A DNA stretch of 64,000 bases from Caldilineales bacterium (lineage in GTDB: Bacteria; Chloroflexota; Anaerolineae; J102): positions 1 to 64,000 of the forward strand of contig JAIBAP010000031.1 of assembly GCA_019695115.1 (NCBI GenBank). Reading direction: 5' to 3'. The position numbers were made by a program, and so were the translations under genes. Below are positions 1-7,923 of this stretch, piece by piece; positions within the stretch are counted from its first letter, which is position 1; each line of letters opens with the position of its first letter. Under the pieces are notes generated by a model, which saw only the letters and a list, made by a program, of their open reading frames with translations, did no database searches and was not told the DNA's origin.

Positions 1-243
1 GGCAAAAAAGAACGGCGTGATGCTAACCTGGTAGGGTGCTGCTGATCTGGGAGGCCACGAATTGCACGAATTGGACGAATTCTTGGTCTCGATTTCGTAA
101 AATTCGTCCAATTCGTGGCAAAAAAGAACGGCGTGATGCTAACCTGGTAGGGTGCTGCTGATCTGGGAGGCCACGAATTGCACGAATTGGACGAATTCTT
201 GGTCTCGATTTCGTAAAATTCGTCCAATTCGTGGCAAAAAAGA
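1..243. repeat. 116-bp tandem repeat with internal hairpin
   Basis: Two exact 116-bp copies (1-116 and 117-232) are followed by the first 11 bases of a third. Each copy carries an inverted repeat: CACGAATTGGACGAATT near its middle pairs with AATTCGTCCAATTCGTG at its end, so each unit could fold as a hairpin. The copies are identical, so the duplication looks recent. Related ATTCGT-rich sequences lie at 26870-26913 and 61106-61256. No gene is seen here. Confidence 0.9.
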
Positions 244-249
244 TCGACA

Positions 250-687
250 CTACACGCCGATATCCTCGTTCCACAGCTCCGGCCGGGCGGCGATGAAGTC
301 CTCCATCAGCCGGATGCAGGCCGGGTCATCGAGGATGACCAGATCGACCCCCCGCGCGCGCACGTAATCCTCCGGCCCCTGGAAGGTGCGGTTCTCGCCG
401 ATCACGACCGTGGGGATTTTGTACAGCAGGGCTGTGCCGCTGCACATGTCGCAGGGCGAGAGGGTGGAGTACAGCACGGCCCGCTGGTAGTCCTTCGCCG
501 TCAGCCGGCCGGCGTTTTCCAGGCAATCCATCTCGGCGTGGAGGATGGCGCTGCCCTTCTGCACCCGGCGGTTGTGGCCGCGCCCGACGATCTTGCCATC
601 GATGACCAGCACCGAGCCGATGGGGATGCCGCCCTCGGCCAGCCCCTGTCTTGCTTCCTCGATGGCTGCCTGCATGAATTCATCCAT
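250..687 (-). CDS. cytosine deaminase, fungal (Fcy1) type
   Basis: A 145-residue zinc deaminase of the cytidine deaminase superfamily. The zinc site is visible as HAE (residues 50-52) and PCDMC (78-82), giving His50, Cys79 and Cys82 as ligands and Glu52 as proton shuttle. The whole protein, including the GRGHN segment (35-39), the LENAGRL segment and the final ERP/ARP-x-x-W-x-EDIG tail, resembles yeast cytosine deaminase rather than guanine deaminase or tRNA adenosine deaminase. It would convert cytosine to uracil in the cytosol. Most bacteria use the unrelated CodA amidohydrolase for this reaction. It lies downstream of, and in the same direction as, a nucleoside-type ABC importer, which fits pyrimidine salvage. 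The substrate is inferred from resemblance only. Confidence 0.85.
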   Translation of the reverse strand: MDEFMQAAIEEARQGLAEGGIPIGSVLVIDGKIVGRGHNRRVQKGSAILHAEMDCLENAGRLTAKDYQRAVLYSTLSPCDMCSGTALLYKIPTVVIGENRTFQGPEDYVRARGVDLVILDDPACIRLMEDFIAARPELWNEDIGV

Positions 688-727
688 TGCTTGTGTTCCT
701 TATCGATTGAGATGTTTTGTGCGTTGA

Positions 728-876
728 GTTCCGAGTTCCGTGTTTCGTGTTTCGTGTTGCGTGTTCCGTTTTCCGTGTTCCGTCCCACCTCGCCCGCGAC
801 TCTGACCACTGACTACCGACCACTGACTACCGACTACTGACCACTGACCACTGACCACTGACCACTGACTACTGAC
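728..876. repeat. 7-bp repeat arrays between deaminase and permease
   Basis: Two adjacent degenerate heptamer arrays: GTGTTCC/GTGTTTC units at about 728-784 and CCACTGA/CTACTGA units at about 804-876. They fill the gap between the cytosine deaminase and the permease. The CCACTGA unit recurs at about 36018-36060. No promoter or ORF is evident in them. Confidence 0.85.
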
Positions 877-882
877 CTCTGA

Positions 883-1830
883 TTACTCCCTCCGATACGC
901 CTTCAAATACGCGCCCGGATAAGCGGCATTGCGGCCGGCGATGGCCAGGGCGGCGATCGTGACCAGATAGGGCAGAGCCAGGAAAAGCTCGTAGGGCAGG
1001 TCGAAACCCTGGGTTTGCAGCCGCAATTGCAGGGCGAAGACGCCGCCGAACAGCAACGCCCCCCACATCGCCCGGGCCGGGTCCCAGCGGGCGAAGATGA
1101 CCAGGGCGATGCACACCCAGCCGCGCCCGGCGATGATCCCCGGCGAGAAGGCCCCCAACTGCGCCAGCGACAGAAACGCCCCGCCCGCCGCCATCAGGCC
1201 GCCGCCGATCAGCAGCCCGGCATAGCGCAGCCGAAACACGTTCAGCCCGGCGGCATCGGCCGCCTCGGGGTTTTCGCCCACCGCCCGCAGGTTCAGCCCG
1301 AAGTGCGTGCGGTACAGCACCCACCCGCCCAGCGGCGTCACCACCAGAAAGGCGAGATAGGTCAGCAGATACTGCGAGAAGACCGGCCCCAGGATGGGCA
1401 GGTCGCCGAAGGGCGAGAGTTGGGCGAAAGGATCGACCGAGGGCAGCACACTGCTTTCGCCAAACACCAGCCGGAACCCGAACAGCGACAGCCCTCCGCA
1501 CAGCAGCGTGATCCCCAGCCCCGACACATGCTGATTCAGCCCCAGCGTCACCACCAGCAGGCCCATCAGCAAGGCCATCACCAGCCCTGCCGCCACCGCC
1601 GCCAGCAGCCCCAACCACAGATAGCCGCCCAGCCCGGCAGCCTCGGCATGGTAGGCCACGGCAAAGCCCACGAACGCGCCCAGGAACATGATCCCCTCGA
1701 TGCCCAGATTGAGCACACCCCCCCGCTCGGTGAAAACCTCGCCGATGGCGGCCAGAACCAGGGGCGTGGCCACGCGCAGGGTGGCGGCGACCAAACCGAC
1801 CAGGAAGACGACGAGGGCGGAATCGTTCAT
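883..1830 (-). CDS. ABC importer permease (NupQ/YufQ-like)
   Basis: A 315-residue very hydrophobic protein of the branched-chain/ribose-type permease family (BPD_transp_2). The N-terminal region has the GEVFTERGGVLNLGIEG segment (about 30-46) typical of the second permease in nucleoside BMP importers. It should form half of the membrane channel with the permease encoded 7 bp upstream. The matching ATPase and lipoprotein genes lie further upstream in the same direction but are separated by a restriction-modification module. Family assignment is firm; nucleoside specificity is inferred from similarity to NupNOPQ-type systems and from the adjacent cytosine deaminase. Confidence 0.85.
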   Translation of the reverse strand: MNDSALVVFLVGLVAATLRVATPLVLAAIGEVFTERGGVLNLGIEGIMFLGAFVGFAVAYHAEAAGLGGYLWLGLLAAVAAGLVMALLMGLLVVTLGLNQHVSGLGITLLCGGLSLFGFRLVFGESSVLPSVDPFAQLSPFGDLPILGPVFSQYLLTYLAFLVVTPLGGWVLYRTHFGLNLRAVGENPEAADAAGLNVFRLRYAGLLIGGGLMAAGGAFLSLAQLGAFSPGIIAGRGWVCIALVIFARWDPARAMWGALLFGGVFALQLRLQTQGFDLPYELFLALPYLVTIAALAIAGRNAAYPGAYLKAYRRE

Positions 1831-1837
1831 AGTCGGG

Positions 1838-2896
1838 TCAGCGCGAACGAGTGAAGCGGACGCGGTAGGCTTGCAGCAGCAGCGCCGCCAGGGTGGTGAT
1901 CAGCAGCGTGGCCTGGATGACATCGCCCAGGTAGACCGGCACCCCCAGGGCGCGGCTGACGCTCTGGGCGCCGGTGTCGATCAGTCCGATGAACAGCGCC
2001 GCCGCCGCCGCTCCAAACGGGTTGAGCGTACCCAGGGTGGCGACGATGATGCCGGTGTAGCCCGCCCCGCCGGAAATGCCATCCACCAGATGATAGTGGA
2101 TGCCGGCCACCTCGCTCACCCCGGCCAGCCCGGCAATGCCGCCGCTGACCAGGGCCGAGACCAGCAGTGTGCGCTCGACCTTGATGCCCGTAAACCGGGC
2201 TGCGGCCGGCCCCATCCCCACCGCCCGCATCCTCAGCCCAAAGGCTGTGCGGCTGAGCACGAACCAGACGAGGAGGATGACGGCCACGGCCAGGAGGAAG
2301 CCCAGGTGCAGCCGGGTGCGCGGGATCAGCCGCGGGAAGATGGCGGCGGCGGCGATCTCTGGCGACTGCGGCCACTGCGAGATGGGGTCGCGCCAGGGGC
2401 CGTTGAGCAGGGCGCTGATGGCAAAGACGGCCACCGAATTGAGCAAGAGGGTGGTCACCACCTCGTCGATGGCCAGCTTCACCTTCATCACGGCTGGGAC
2501 CAGCACCCAGGCCATCCCCGCCACAAAGCCGCCAACGATCATGGCCGGCAGGGCGACGATGGGTGGCGCCGATCCCATCTGCAAGCCAACGGCGGTGGCG
2601 GCGGTGGCCCCGGCCAGCAGTTGGCCCTCGGCGCCGATGTTCCAGAACCCACCCACGAAGGCAAAGGTGACGGCGATGCCGGTGAGCAGGAGCGGCGTCG
2701 CCTTGACCAGCACCTCGATGGCGCTCGTCCGGCTCGAAAGCGGCTCGATCAGAAAATAGTAATAGGCTTGCAGCGGGTTGGCGCGCACCAGCAGCACCAG
2801 GCTGGAGGTGATCACCATCGTCAGGACGATGGCGAGGAGGGGGAGCAGGGGCCGCACCCACACCGGGGCCGGGCGACGTTCGATCTTGAGGCTCAT
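1838..2896 (-). CDS. ABC importer permease (NupP/YufP-like)
   Basis: A 352-residue multi-spanning permease of the same family as its downstream neighbour. It has the longer N-terminus and first periplasmic loop seen in the first permease of nucleoside importers; the GGFWNIGAEGQLLAG segment (about 120-134) is characteristic. It is followed after 7 bp by the second permease gene, so the two are cotranscribed. The gene starts only 34 bp after the methyltransferase stop, with no clear promoter in that gap, so its expression may depend on read-through from the inserted restriction-modification genes. Confidence 0.85.
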   Translation of the reverse strand: MSLKIERRPAPVWVRPLLPLLAIVLTMVITSSLVLLVRANPLQAYYYFLIEPLSSRTSAIEVLVKATPLLLTGIAVTFAFVGGFWNIGAEGQLLAGATAATAVGLQMGSAPPIVALPAMIVGGFVAGMAWVLVPAVMKVKLAIDEVVTTLLLNSVAVFAISALLNGPWRDPISQWPQSPEIAAAAIFPRLIPRTRLHLGFLLAVAVILLVWFVLSRTAFGLRMRAVGMGPAAARFTGIKVERTLLVSALVSGGIAGLAGVSEVAGIHYHLVDGISGGAGYTGIIVATLGTLNPFGAAAAALFIGLIDTGAQSVSRALGVPVYLGDVIQATLLITTLAALLLQAYRVRFTRSR

Positions 2897-2930
2897 GGCT
2901 TCATGCGGTCAGGGGCCGTTGCCGGATGGT

Positions 2931-3896
2931 TTAGGGGCGCGGGAGATGCGCCTCTACGGGGGTGTCTGAAAACAAACTAGGTTGATAGATCGTCTCGCTG
3001 AGTCTTTTCAGCGCCATTTCAACATATCTTGGCACCAATTCGATGCCCAAGAAATGCCTCCCAAGTCGTTTCGCCACGACCCCAGTCGTACCTGAACCCA
3101 TAAATGGATCGAAAACCAGATCACCTTCTGAAGTGCTGGCGAGAATGCAGGTCTTCACCAATTCTTCTGGAAATACGGCAAAGTGTGTGTCACGAAACTT
3201 GCTAAGGGGGATTTCCCAGACCGTTCGTTTGTTTCTTCCTAATGGATGAAAGGCTTGATCCCACCGCCCGTTGTGCAAATTAGGGTTGCCCTTATTCTTG
3301 CCATTTTCCGGCGTCCCATCCTTTTTGCCAAAATGCCCTCGCCCACCCGTCATTCTCGAGTTCTCAGAAAAAGTAACATGTGGTTCACGAATGGCATCGG
3401 CATTGTAGTAATAGTCCCTTGCCTTGACAAACAGGAAAACATGTTCGTGGGACAGGGTCGGTCTGTTCTTGACTGACGAAGGCATGGCATTGGGCTTATT
3501 CCAGATTACTTCGCTGCGCAAAATCCAGCCTTGTTCCTGAAGACCCAGGGCAACGCGCCAGGGTATTCCCAAAAGCTGTTCATCGCGATAGGTATCGCCG
3601 AGGTTAAGCCAGATGCTACCTCTTGGCGCAAGAATTCGCCGCATCTCAAGGAATAGGGCGACCAACTTATCCACATATTCTTTTGGGTCATCTTCGCGCC
3701 CGAACTCGAACTTCCCGATTTCCTCGGTTTCAGCGTATTCACGGTGGCCGAAATAGGGTGGACTGGTGATAATGCAGTTTGCCGATTCGCTTGGGATGGC
3801 TGATGACAGCTCCCAGGCATCGCCAAGCAAAACAGTATCGAGGCTATTACCCGATTGTTCGAACAATTGAGAACGTGGAGTCTGTATTTTTTGCAC
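2931..3896 (-). CDS. DNA methyltransferase, SPPY (N4-cytosine-type) class
   Basis: A 321-residue beta-class DNA methyltransferase. The catalytic motif IV is TSPPY (residues 44-48) and the AdoMet motif I is DPFMGSG (263-269); this order (IV before I) defines the beta class, and SPPY usually goes with N4-cytosine methylation. I chose the GTG at 3894-3896 because a GGAGG sits 5 nt upstream; a GTG at 3917 has no spaced ribosome-binding site. The start lies just after the TAA of the upstream gene, so the two are translationally linked. The last residues are encoded by a GC-rich palindrome-like element (2934-2963), suggesting the 3' end was altered by repeat insertion. It probably protects DNA from the endonuclease encoded upstream. 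Confidence 0.85.
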   Translation of the reverse strand: MQKIQTPRSQLFEQSGNSLDTVLLGDAWELSSAIPSESANCIITSPPYFGHREYAETEEIGKFEFGREDDPKEYVDKLVALFLEMRRILAPRGSIWLNLGDTYRDEQLLGIPWRVALGLQEQGWILRSEVIWNKPNAMPSSVKNRPTLSHEHVFLFVKARDYYYNADAIREPHVTFSENSRMTGGRGHFGKKDGTPENGKNKGNPNLHNGRWDQAFHPLGRNKRTVWEIPLSKFRDTHFAVFPEELVKTCILASTSEGDLVFDPFMGSGTTGVVAKRLGRHFLGIELVPRYVEMALKRLSETIYQPSLFSDTPVEAHLPRP

Positions 3897-3897
3897 C

Positions 3898-4911
3898 TTA
3901 ACCTCCAGTAGACACACCCTCTATCTCTTGGGAGCGCAAATATGTTCCATCGAGCAATGTCGCAAAGAATGATGTCAGCCTTTCTTGCTCGGAGTTGGTA
4001 AACTCGCTGAAATCAGCCGGATTAAGATCAAATATGGCAACATGATCTACAGCAGCTCGGATAGCATCAGCTTCCCTCTTTGACCAATTTCTGGCGACGA
4101 TCACAGCAATCAAATAGTCGTTGGGGTTGTCGAACTTAGCGGCATTGATCGCGGACATAATATCCCTGGTGAACAGATGCGAATGACCTCCCCCTTCCGT
4201 CTCACGGGTCTTGATGGGAATGAGAATGCGCGCTTCGCAATTTCCACTTGTTCCTAACATATTAATGCTGATATCAAAACTTTCGTTCCCAACCATAATC
4301 TGCTTATCTGATATCTCGACCCCGGAAAATCTCCCGTAATTGAGATTCTGCCTATAGTAATCCTGTATGGCTGTAAGTAGTGCTGTTCTTACTATGGTCT
4401 CTTTTTCGTGTCCTTTGATACTTCTCCTGGAACCTTCAAGGCGGTCTATGACAATTTCTCTTATCGCATCCCATGTGAATGTTCTAACATTTGCTCGATA
4501 TTTACATATCAAATTCGCTATAACGTCTATTTCTGTATCTGTTTTACTCGTGCCTGTATTTTTCGTAATACGTTGAATAAGTGGGGAAAGTCTCTGTTGC
4601 GGAGCATCTCTGATGATCCAAGAAAAGAAGTAGTAACATGCCTTTGCATGAGGATAACTTCGCCCGACTCCATCAAAAAGTAAAGGGAGATTTGGTGATC
4701 CACTGGCCAAATAGCAATGGGAAACCGCTTTTCTGATTTCATATTGCGTAGCTGTTCTTAATATTTCGTCCAGGCTATCTGATGTCGATAATACAGTTTG
4801 AAATTGAACCTCGACCCAATCGTAAAACGCTCTCGCCTGATCTGCGAGTCTTGTTAGATCGACCAAGCGTGAATGAGTAATGTCTACGCCATTAACGATA
4901 AGAAGATTCAT
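3898..4911 (-). CDS. putative type II restriction endonuclease
   Basis: A 337-residue protein with no transmembrane segment and no confident family match by eye. Its position directly before a modification methyltransferase, with one base between its TAA and the methyltransferase GTG, suggests the cognate restriction enzyme. A possible PD-(D/E)xK-like core is the helix KETIVRTAL (about 170-178), then Asp213 in SFDIS and IPIKTRETEGGGH (231-243) with Lys234. The coding sequence is clearly AT-richer than its neighbours, which supports horizontal acquisition. Nuclease function is inferred from context and these residues. The alternative is another protein of the methyltransferase module. Confidence 0.6.
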   Translation of the reverse strand: MNLLIVNGVDITHSRLVDLTRLADQARAFYDWVEVQFQTVLSTSDSLDEILRTATQYEIRKAVSHCYLASGSPNLPLLFDGVGRSYPHAKACYYFFSWIIRDAPQQRLSPLIQRITKNTGTSKTDTEIDVIANLICKYRANVRTFTWDAIREIVIDRLEGSRRSIKGHEKETIVRTALLTAIQDYYRQNLNYGRFSGVEISDKQIMVGNESFDISINMLGTSGNCEARILIPIKTRETEGGGHSHLFTRDIMSAINAAKFDNPNDYLIAVIVARNWSKREADAIRAAVDHVAIFDLNPADFSEFTNSEQERLTSFFATLLDGTYLRSQEIEGVSTGG

Positions 4912-4955
4912 TTTGCAACTTTATCGACAAAATGCCCGTTGCTCAAATTGGACGC

Positions 4956-4984
4956 ATTCTACCCCAGATATAATCCGTTGGCAA
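4956..4984 (-). promoter_or_regulatory. candidate promoter of the restriction-modification genes
   Basis: On the minus strand TTGCCA (4984-4979), 17 nt, then TAGAAT (4961-4956) match a sigma-70-like promoter at 5 of 6 and 5 of 6 positions. It lies at the 3' end of the DUF433 gene and would give a leader of about 38 nt for the endonuclease gene. The module could therefore be expressed independently of the transporter operon. Confidence 0.5.
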
Positions 4985-5213
4985 GGCCTAGTGGCAGATC
5001 GTTTCGCAAAATCGTGATATCAGTTGTGAAGGTCAAAGCAGCCCGGATATCTTCGCTCGTTAGCCGTGGATAGGCATCGAGCATCTCGGATTGGGTCGCT
5101 CCTTCGCTAAGCTTGCGTATGATCATCTCGACGGGGATGCGAGTGCCCCTGATCACGGGTTTGCCAAGCATGATGCCGGGGTTGATCTCGATCCGATCTT
5201 GTAGAACTGTCAC
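4959..5213 (-). CDS. DUF433 family protein (antitoxin-like)
   Basis: An 84-residue protein with the DUF433 signature: I-x-x-NPGI-x-x-GKPVIRGTRIPVE near the N-terminus (about 8-29), then a small helical region with D-A-YPRLTSEDIRAAL (about 45-60). DUF433 proteins are often antitoxins for DUF5615 PIN-like toxins; no such partner follows, because the next gene is the putative endonuclease. The start is the GTG at 5213, with AGGAGG 6 nt upstream. It sits between the transporter ATPase and the restriction genes, so it belongs to the inserted block. It may be an orphan antitoxin or a regulator of the module. Confidence 0.8.
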   Translation of the reverse strand: MTVLQDRIEINPGIMLGKPVIRGTRIPVEMIIRKLSEGATQSEMLDAYPRLTSEDIRAALTFTTDITILRNDLPLGLANGLYLG

Positions 5214-5251
5214 TGTGCGCCTCCTGTGTAGCGTTTGTCGCTTCGGTCATT

Positions 5252-6745
5252 TTATTCTTTTGCCCCCGCCATCAGCAATCCCAACCGCTCCGGCGTGGCC
5301 TCGGCGCGGGGCAGCACGCCCGTGATCTGGCCCTCGTAGATGACGGCGATGCGGTCGGCCAGCTCCAGGATTTCGTCCAGGTCCTCTGAGATCAGCAGGA
5401 TGGCCGCGCCTTTGCCGCGCTGCTCGACCAGTTTGCCGCGCACGAACTCGGTCGCGCCCACATCCAGCCCGCGGGTGGGTTGGGCGACGATGATCAGGCG
5501 CGGGTCTCGCTCCAACACCCGCGCCAGGATCACCTTCTGCATGTTCCCGCCCGAAAGCGTGCGGATGCGGTCATCGGGCCTGGCCTTGATCTGGTAGGCG
5601 GCGATCAGCCGCTCGGCGTGCTCGCGCAGCCGCCCTTTGTCCAGCAGGCAGCGCCGGGTGAACTCGCCCAGGTGTTCCAGGGCCATGTTCTGTGCCACCG
5701 TCATCTCGCCCACCACACTCTCGTGCCGGTCTTCGGGGATGCGCCCCACCCCGGCCTTCATGATCTGCTCCGGGCTGGCGTGGGTGATGTCTTGGGCATA
5801 GACCGTCACCCGGCCGGCGGTGCAGGATCGGGTTCCCTCCAACACCTGGGCCAGCTCGGTCTGCCCGTTGCCCGAAACGCCCGCCAGCCCCATGATCTCG
5901 CCGGCGTGCACCTGCAACGAAACCCCCTTGAGCGCCGGCAAGCCCTTGTTGTCGTCCGCGGCCAGGGCTTCGATCTTCAGAGCCAGACGGTCGGACGGCG
6001 CGGTGGGCGGCTTGACCACACCCAGGGTCGGGCGCCCCACCATCATCCGGGCCAGGTCGGCCGGCGAGACAGCGCGCGTTGCCACCGTCCCCACCATCTC
6101 GCCCGCCCGCAGCACCGTCACCCGGTCGGTGATGCGCATCACCTCCCACAGCTTGTGGCTGATGAAGACGACCGAGAGGCCGTGCTGCTGCAACTGGCGC
6201 AGGCTGGCGAAGAGTTGCTCGGTCTCTTGCGGGGCCAGGACGGCGGTCGGTTCGTCGAGGATGAGGATGCGGGCGTCCCGGTACAGCGCCTTGAGGATCT
6301 CCACCCGCTGCCGTTGCCCCACCGAAAGGTCTTTGACCAGGGTTTGGGGGTCGAGCGCCAGCCCAAAGCGCGCCCCCGCCGCGGCGACGCTCCGCTGGGC
6401 GGCGTTCGTATCCAGCCGCAGCCGCTTCGCCTGGCCCAGAATGACATTCTCGGCCACCGAAAAGCGCGTGACCAGGGCGAAGTGCTGCGTCACCATGCCG
6501 ATGCCGTGGGCGATGGCGTCTTTGGGCGAATGGATGGCGGCCGGCTGGCCGTGGATCAGGATCTCGCCTTCGTCGGCGCGGTAGAGGCCGTAGAGGATGC
6601 GCATGAGCGTGCTCTTGCCGGCGCCGTTTTCGCCCAACAAGGCGTGGATCTCACCCGCTTGCAGGGTGAAATCCACGCCCCGGTTGGCTACCAACGGCCC
6701 GAAGCGCTTGCTGATGCCGCGCATCTCGACGGCCGGGTTGCTCAT
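5252..6745 (-). CDS. ABC importer ATP-binding protein, two nucleotide-binding domains (NupO-like)
   Basis: A 497-residue cytosolic ATPase with two fused ABC domains, as in sugar and nucleoside importers (RbsA/NupO layout). Domain 1 has Walker A GENGAGKST (about 38-46), signature LSVGQRQRVEILKAL and Walker B LILDEP. Domain 2 keeps LSGGNMQKVILARVL but has GVSGNGQTEL instead of a full Walker A and a degenerate Walker B (LIIVAQP), as is normal for the second half of this family. Its ATG overlaps the stop of the lipoprotein gene by 4 bp (ATGA). Its permease partners now lie more than 2.3 kb downstream, beyond the restriction module. Confidence 0.9.
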   Translation of the reverse strand: MSNPAVEMRGISKRFGPLVANRGVDFTLQAGEIHALLGENGAGKSTLMRILYGLYRADEGEILIHGQPAAIHSPKDAIAHGIGMVTQHFALVTRFSVAENVILGQAKRLRLDTNAAQRSVAAAGARFGLALDPQTLVKDLSVGQRQRVEILKALYRDARILILDEPTAVLAPQETEQLFASLRQLQQHGLSVVFISHKLWEVMRITDRVTVLRAGEMVGTVATRAVSPADLARMMVGRPTLGVVKPPTAPSDRLALKIEALAADDNKGLPALKGVSLQVHAGEIMGLAGVSGNGQTELAQVLEGTRSCTAGRVTVYAQDITHASPEQIMKAGVGRIPEDRHESVVGEMTVAQNMALEHLGEFTRRCLLDKGRLREHAERLIAAYQIKARPDDRIRTLSGGNMQKVILARVLERDPRLIIVAQPTRGLDVGATEFVRGKLVEQRGKGAAILLISEDLDEILELADRIAVIYEGQITGVLPRAEATPERLGLLMAGAKE

Positions 6746-7773
6746 GGCGCCATCTTGGCCGCAGCCGGCGGCGGGGCCTCGGTGATGTCCACGCGGAAGA
6801 GACCACTCTTGATCTCGTCTTCTTTGGCCTGCACCTGCTTCACCAGGTCATCGCTCAGCCCGCATTTGACGGCGGTGTTGATGGGCGCCAGGCTGGCCCC
6901 GCCCTTGCCCACCATGCTGAAGTCTTTCAGGTCCTGGGCGGTGTAGGTCCCACCCGACACCTGGTTGAGGATGTAATCGACCGTCGGCTCCATATGCCAG
7001 ACCGGGCCGCTCACCACATAGTCCGGGGCCAGTTCTTTCTGGTCGCTCATATTGCCAAAGGCGCAGAGACCCTTCTCGGCCGCAGCCTCGATCACGCCGA
7101 AACGCTCGGCAAAGAGCACGTCGGCGCCGGCGTCGACCTGGGCCAGGGCGGCTTCTTTGGCGGCGGCGGGGTCGAACCAGCTATTGATGAAGGTCGTCTT
7201 CACCTCGGCGGCGGGGTTCACGGCCTGGGCGCCGGCAATGAAAGCATTGACGATGCGGTTGACTTCGGGCACGGGATGGCCGCCGACGACGCCGATGACG
7301 TTGCTCTTGCTCAGCCCACCGGCCAACATGCCGCTCAGATAGGCCGGCTCGTGGATCCAGTTGTCGAAGACCGAGAAATTGGGTTCGGCCGGGCCGCCGC
7401 CAGAGCCAAAGACGAAGGCGATCTGCGGGTAGTCCCTGGCCACGCGGCGCACGGCCTCTTCGTTGCCGAAAGCATCGCCGAAGATGATGGCCGGCTTCGT
7501 CTTCTCGGCCGTTTCGCGCAGGACGCGCTCCATATCGCCGGCGTAGCCGATGTCATCGGTGTAGGTGTACTCGATCTTGCCGGCCTCTTGCGCTTTGTTC
7601 AGGGCGGCGTGGATGACGCCATCCCAGGGTTCTTCGATGGCGGTGGCGTAGGCGCCGAAGACTTTGAGCTTGCCGGCCGAGGCGGCCGGCGCCGCCGGCG
7701 TGGGTGCGGCGCAGGCTGCCAGCAAGCCGACGAGGGCAATGATTGCCAGGAGGATGATCGTTTTGCGACTCAT
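6742..7773 (-). CDS. BMP family substrate-binding lipoprotein
   Basis: A 343-residue lipoprotein of the BMP/PnrA family, the substrate receptor of nucleoside-type ABC importers. The signal peptide MSRKTIILLAIIALVGLLAAC ends in a lipobox with the acylated Cys near residue 21, followed by a Pro/Ala linker. I chose the ATG at 7773 because it gives this signal peptide and has GGAG about 9 nt upstream; the longer reading frame lacks a signal. First gene of the importer operon, overlapping the ATPase gene by 4 bp. Ligand likely a nucleoside, by family and neighbours; other BMP proteins bind other small molecules. Confidence 0.88.
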   Translation of the reverse strand: MSRKTIILLAIIALVGLLAACAAPTPAAPAASAGKLKVFGAYATAIEEPWDGVIHAALNKAQEAGKIEYTYTDDIGYAGDMERVLRETAEKTKPAIIFGDAFGNEEAVRRVARDYPQIAFVFGSGGGPAEPNFSVFDNWIHEPAYLSGMLAGGLSKSNVIGVVGGHPVPEVNRIVNAFIAGAQAVNPAAEVKTTFINSWFDPAAAKEAALAQVDAGADVLFAERFGVIEAAAEKGLCAFGNMSDQKELAPDYVVSGPVWHMEPTVDYILNQVSGGTYTAQDLKDFSMVGKGGASLAPINTAVKCGLSDDLVKQVQAKEDEIKSGLFRVDITEAPPPAAAKMAP

Positions 7774-7878
7774 GAGATTGTCTCCTTGGAAGGTGTGGCG
7801 AACGGGTGGAGGCGAAATAGAAAGCCGCCGCGCCGGCCGCCGCAGGGATCGCCGGCGGACGGCGGCAAGCGCGTGCAA

Positions 7879-7906
7879 GCATAGGACAAGACCGCAACCG
7901 GGGCAA
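7879..7906 (-). promoter_or_regulatory. candidate promoter of the BMP importer operon
   Basis: Minus-strand TTGCCC (7906-7901), 16 nt, TATGCT (7884-7879). It lies about 105 bp upstream of the lipoprotein ATG, and no other good hexamer pair is seen between them. A weak to moderate match. Confidence 0.35.
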
Positions 7907-7923
7907 ATCGCACCGCGGCGGCG

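Noticed and set aside
1015-2980. Long open frames antisense to the permease genes
   Set aside because: They are Arg/Gln/His/Pro-rich products of high-GC antisense frames, with no ribosome-binding site or family resemblance. Similar shadows opposite recG, uvrB, gyrA and the DUF4139-like gene were also left out.
5214-5251. Small ORF between the ATPase and DUF433 genes
   Set aside because: ATGACCGAAGC on the minus strand opens only about 20 codons and overlaps the DUF433 start; no evidence of coding.
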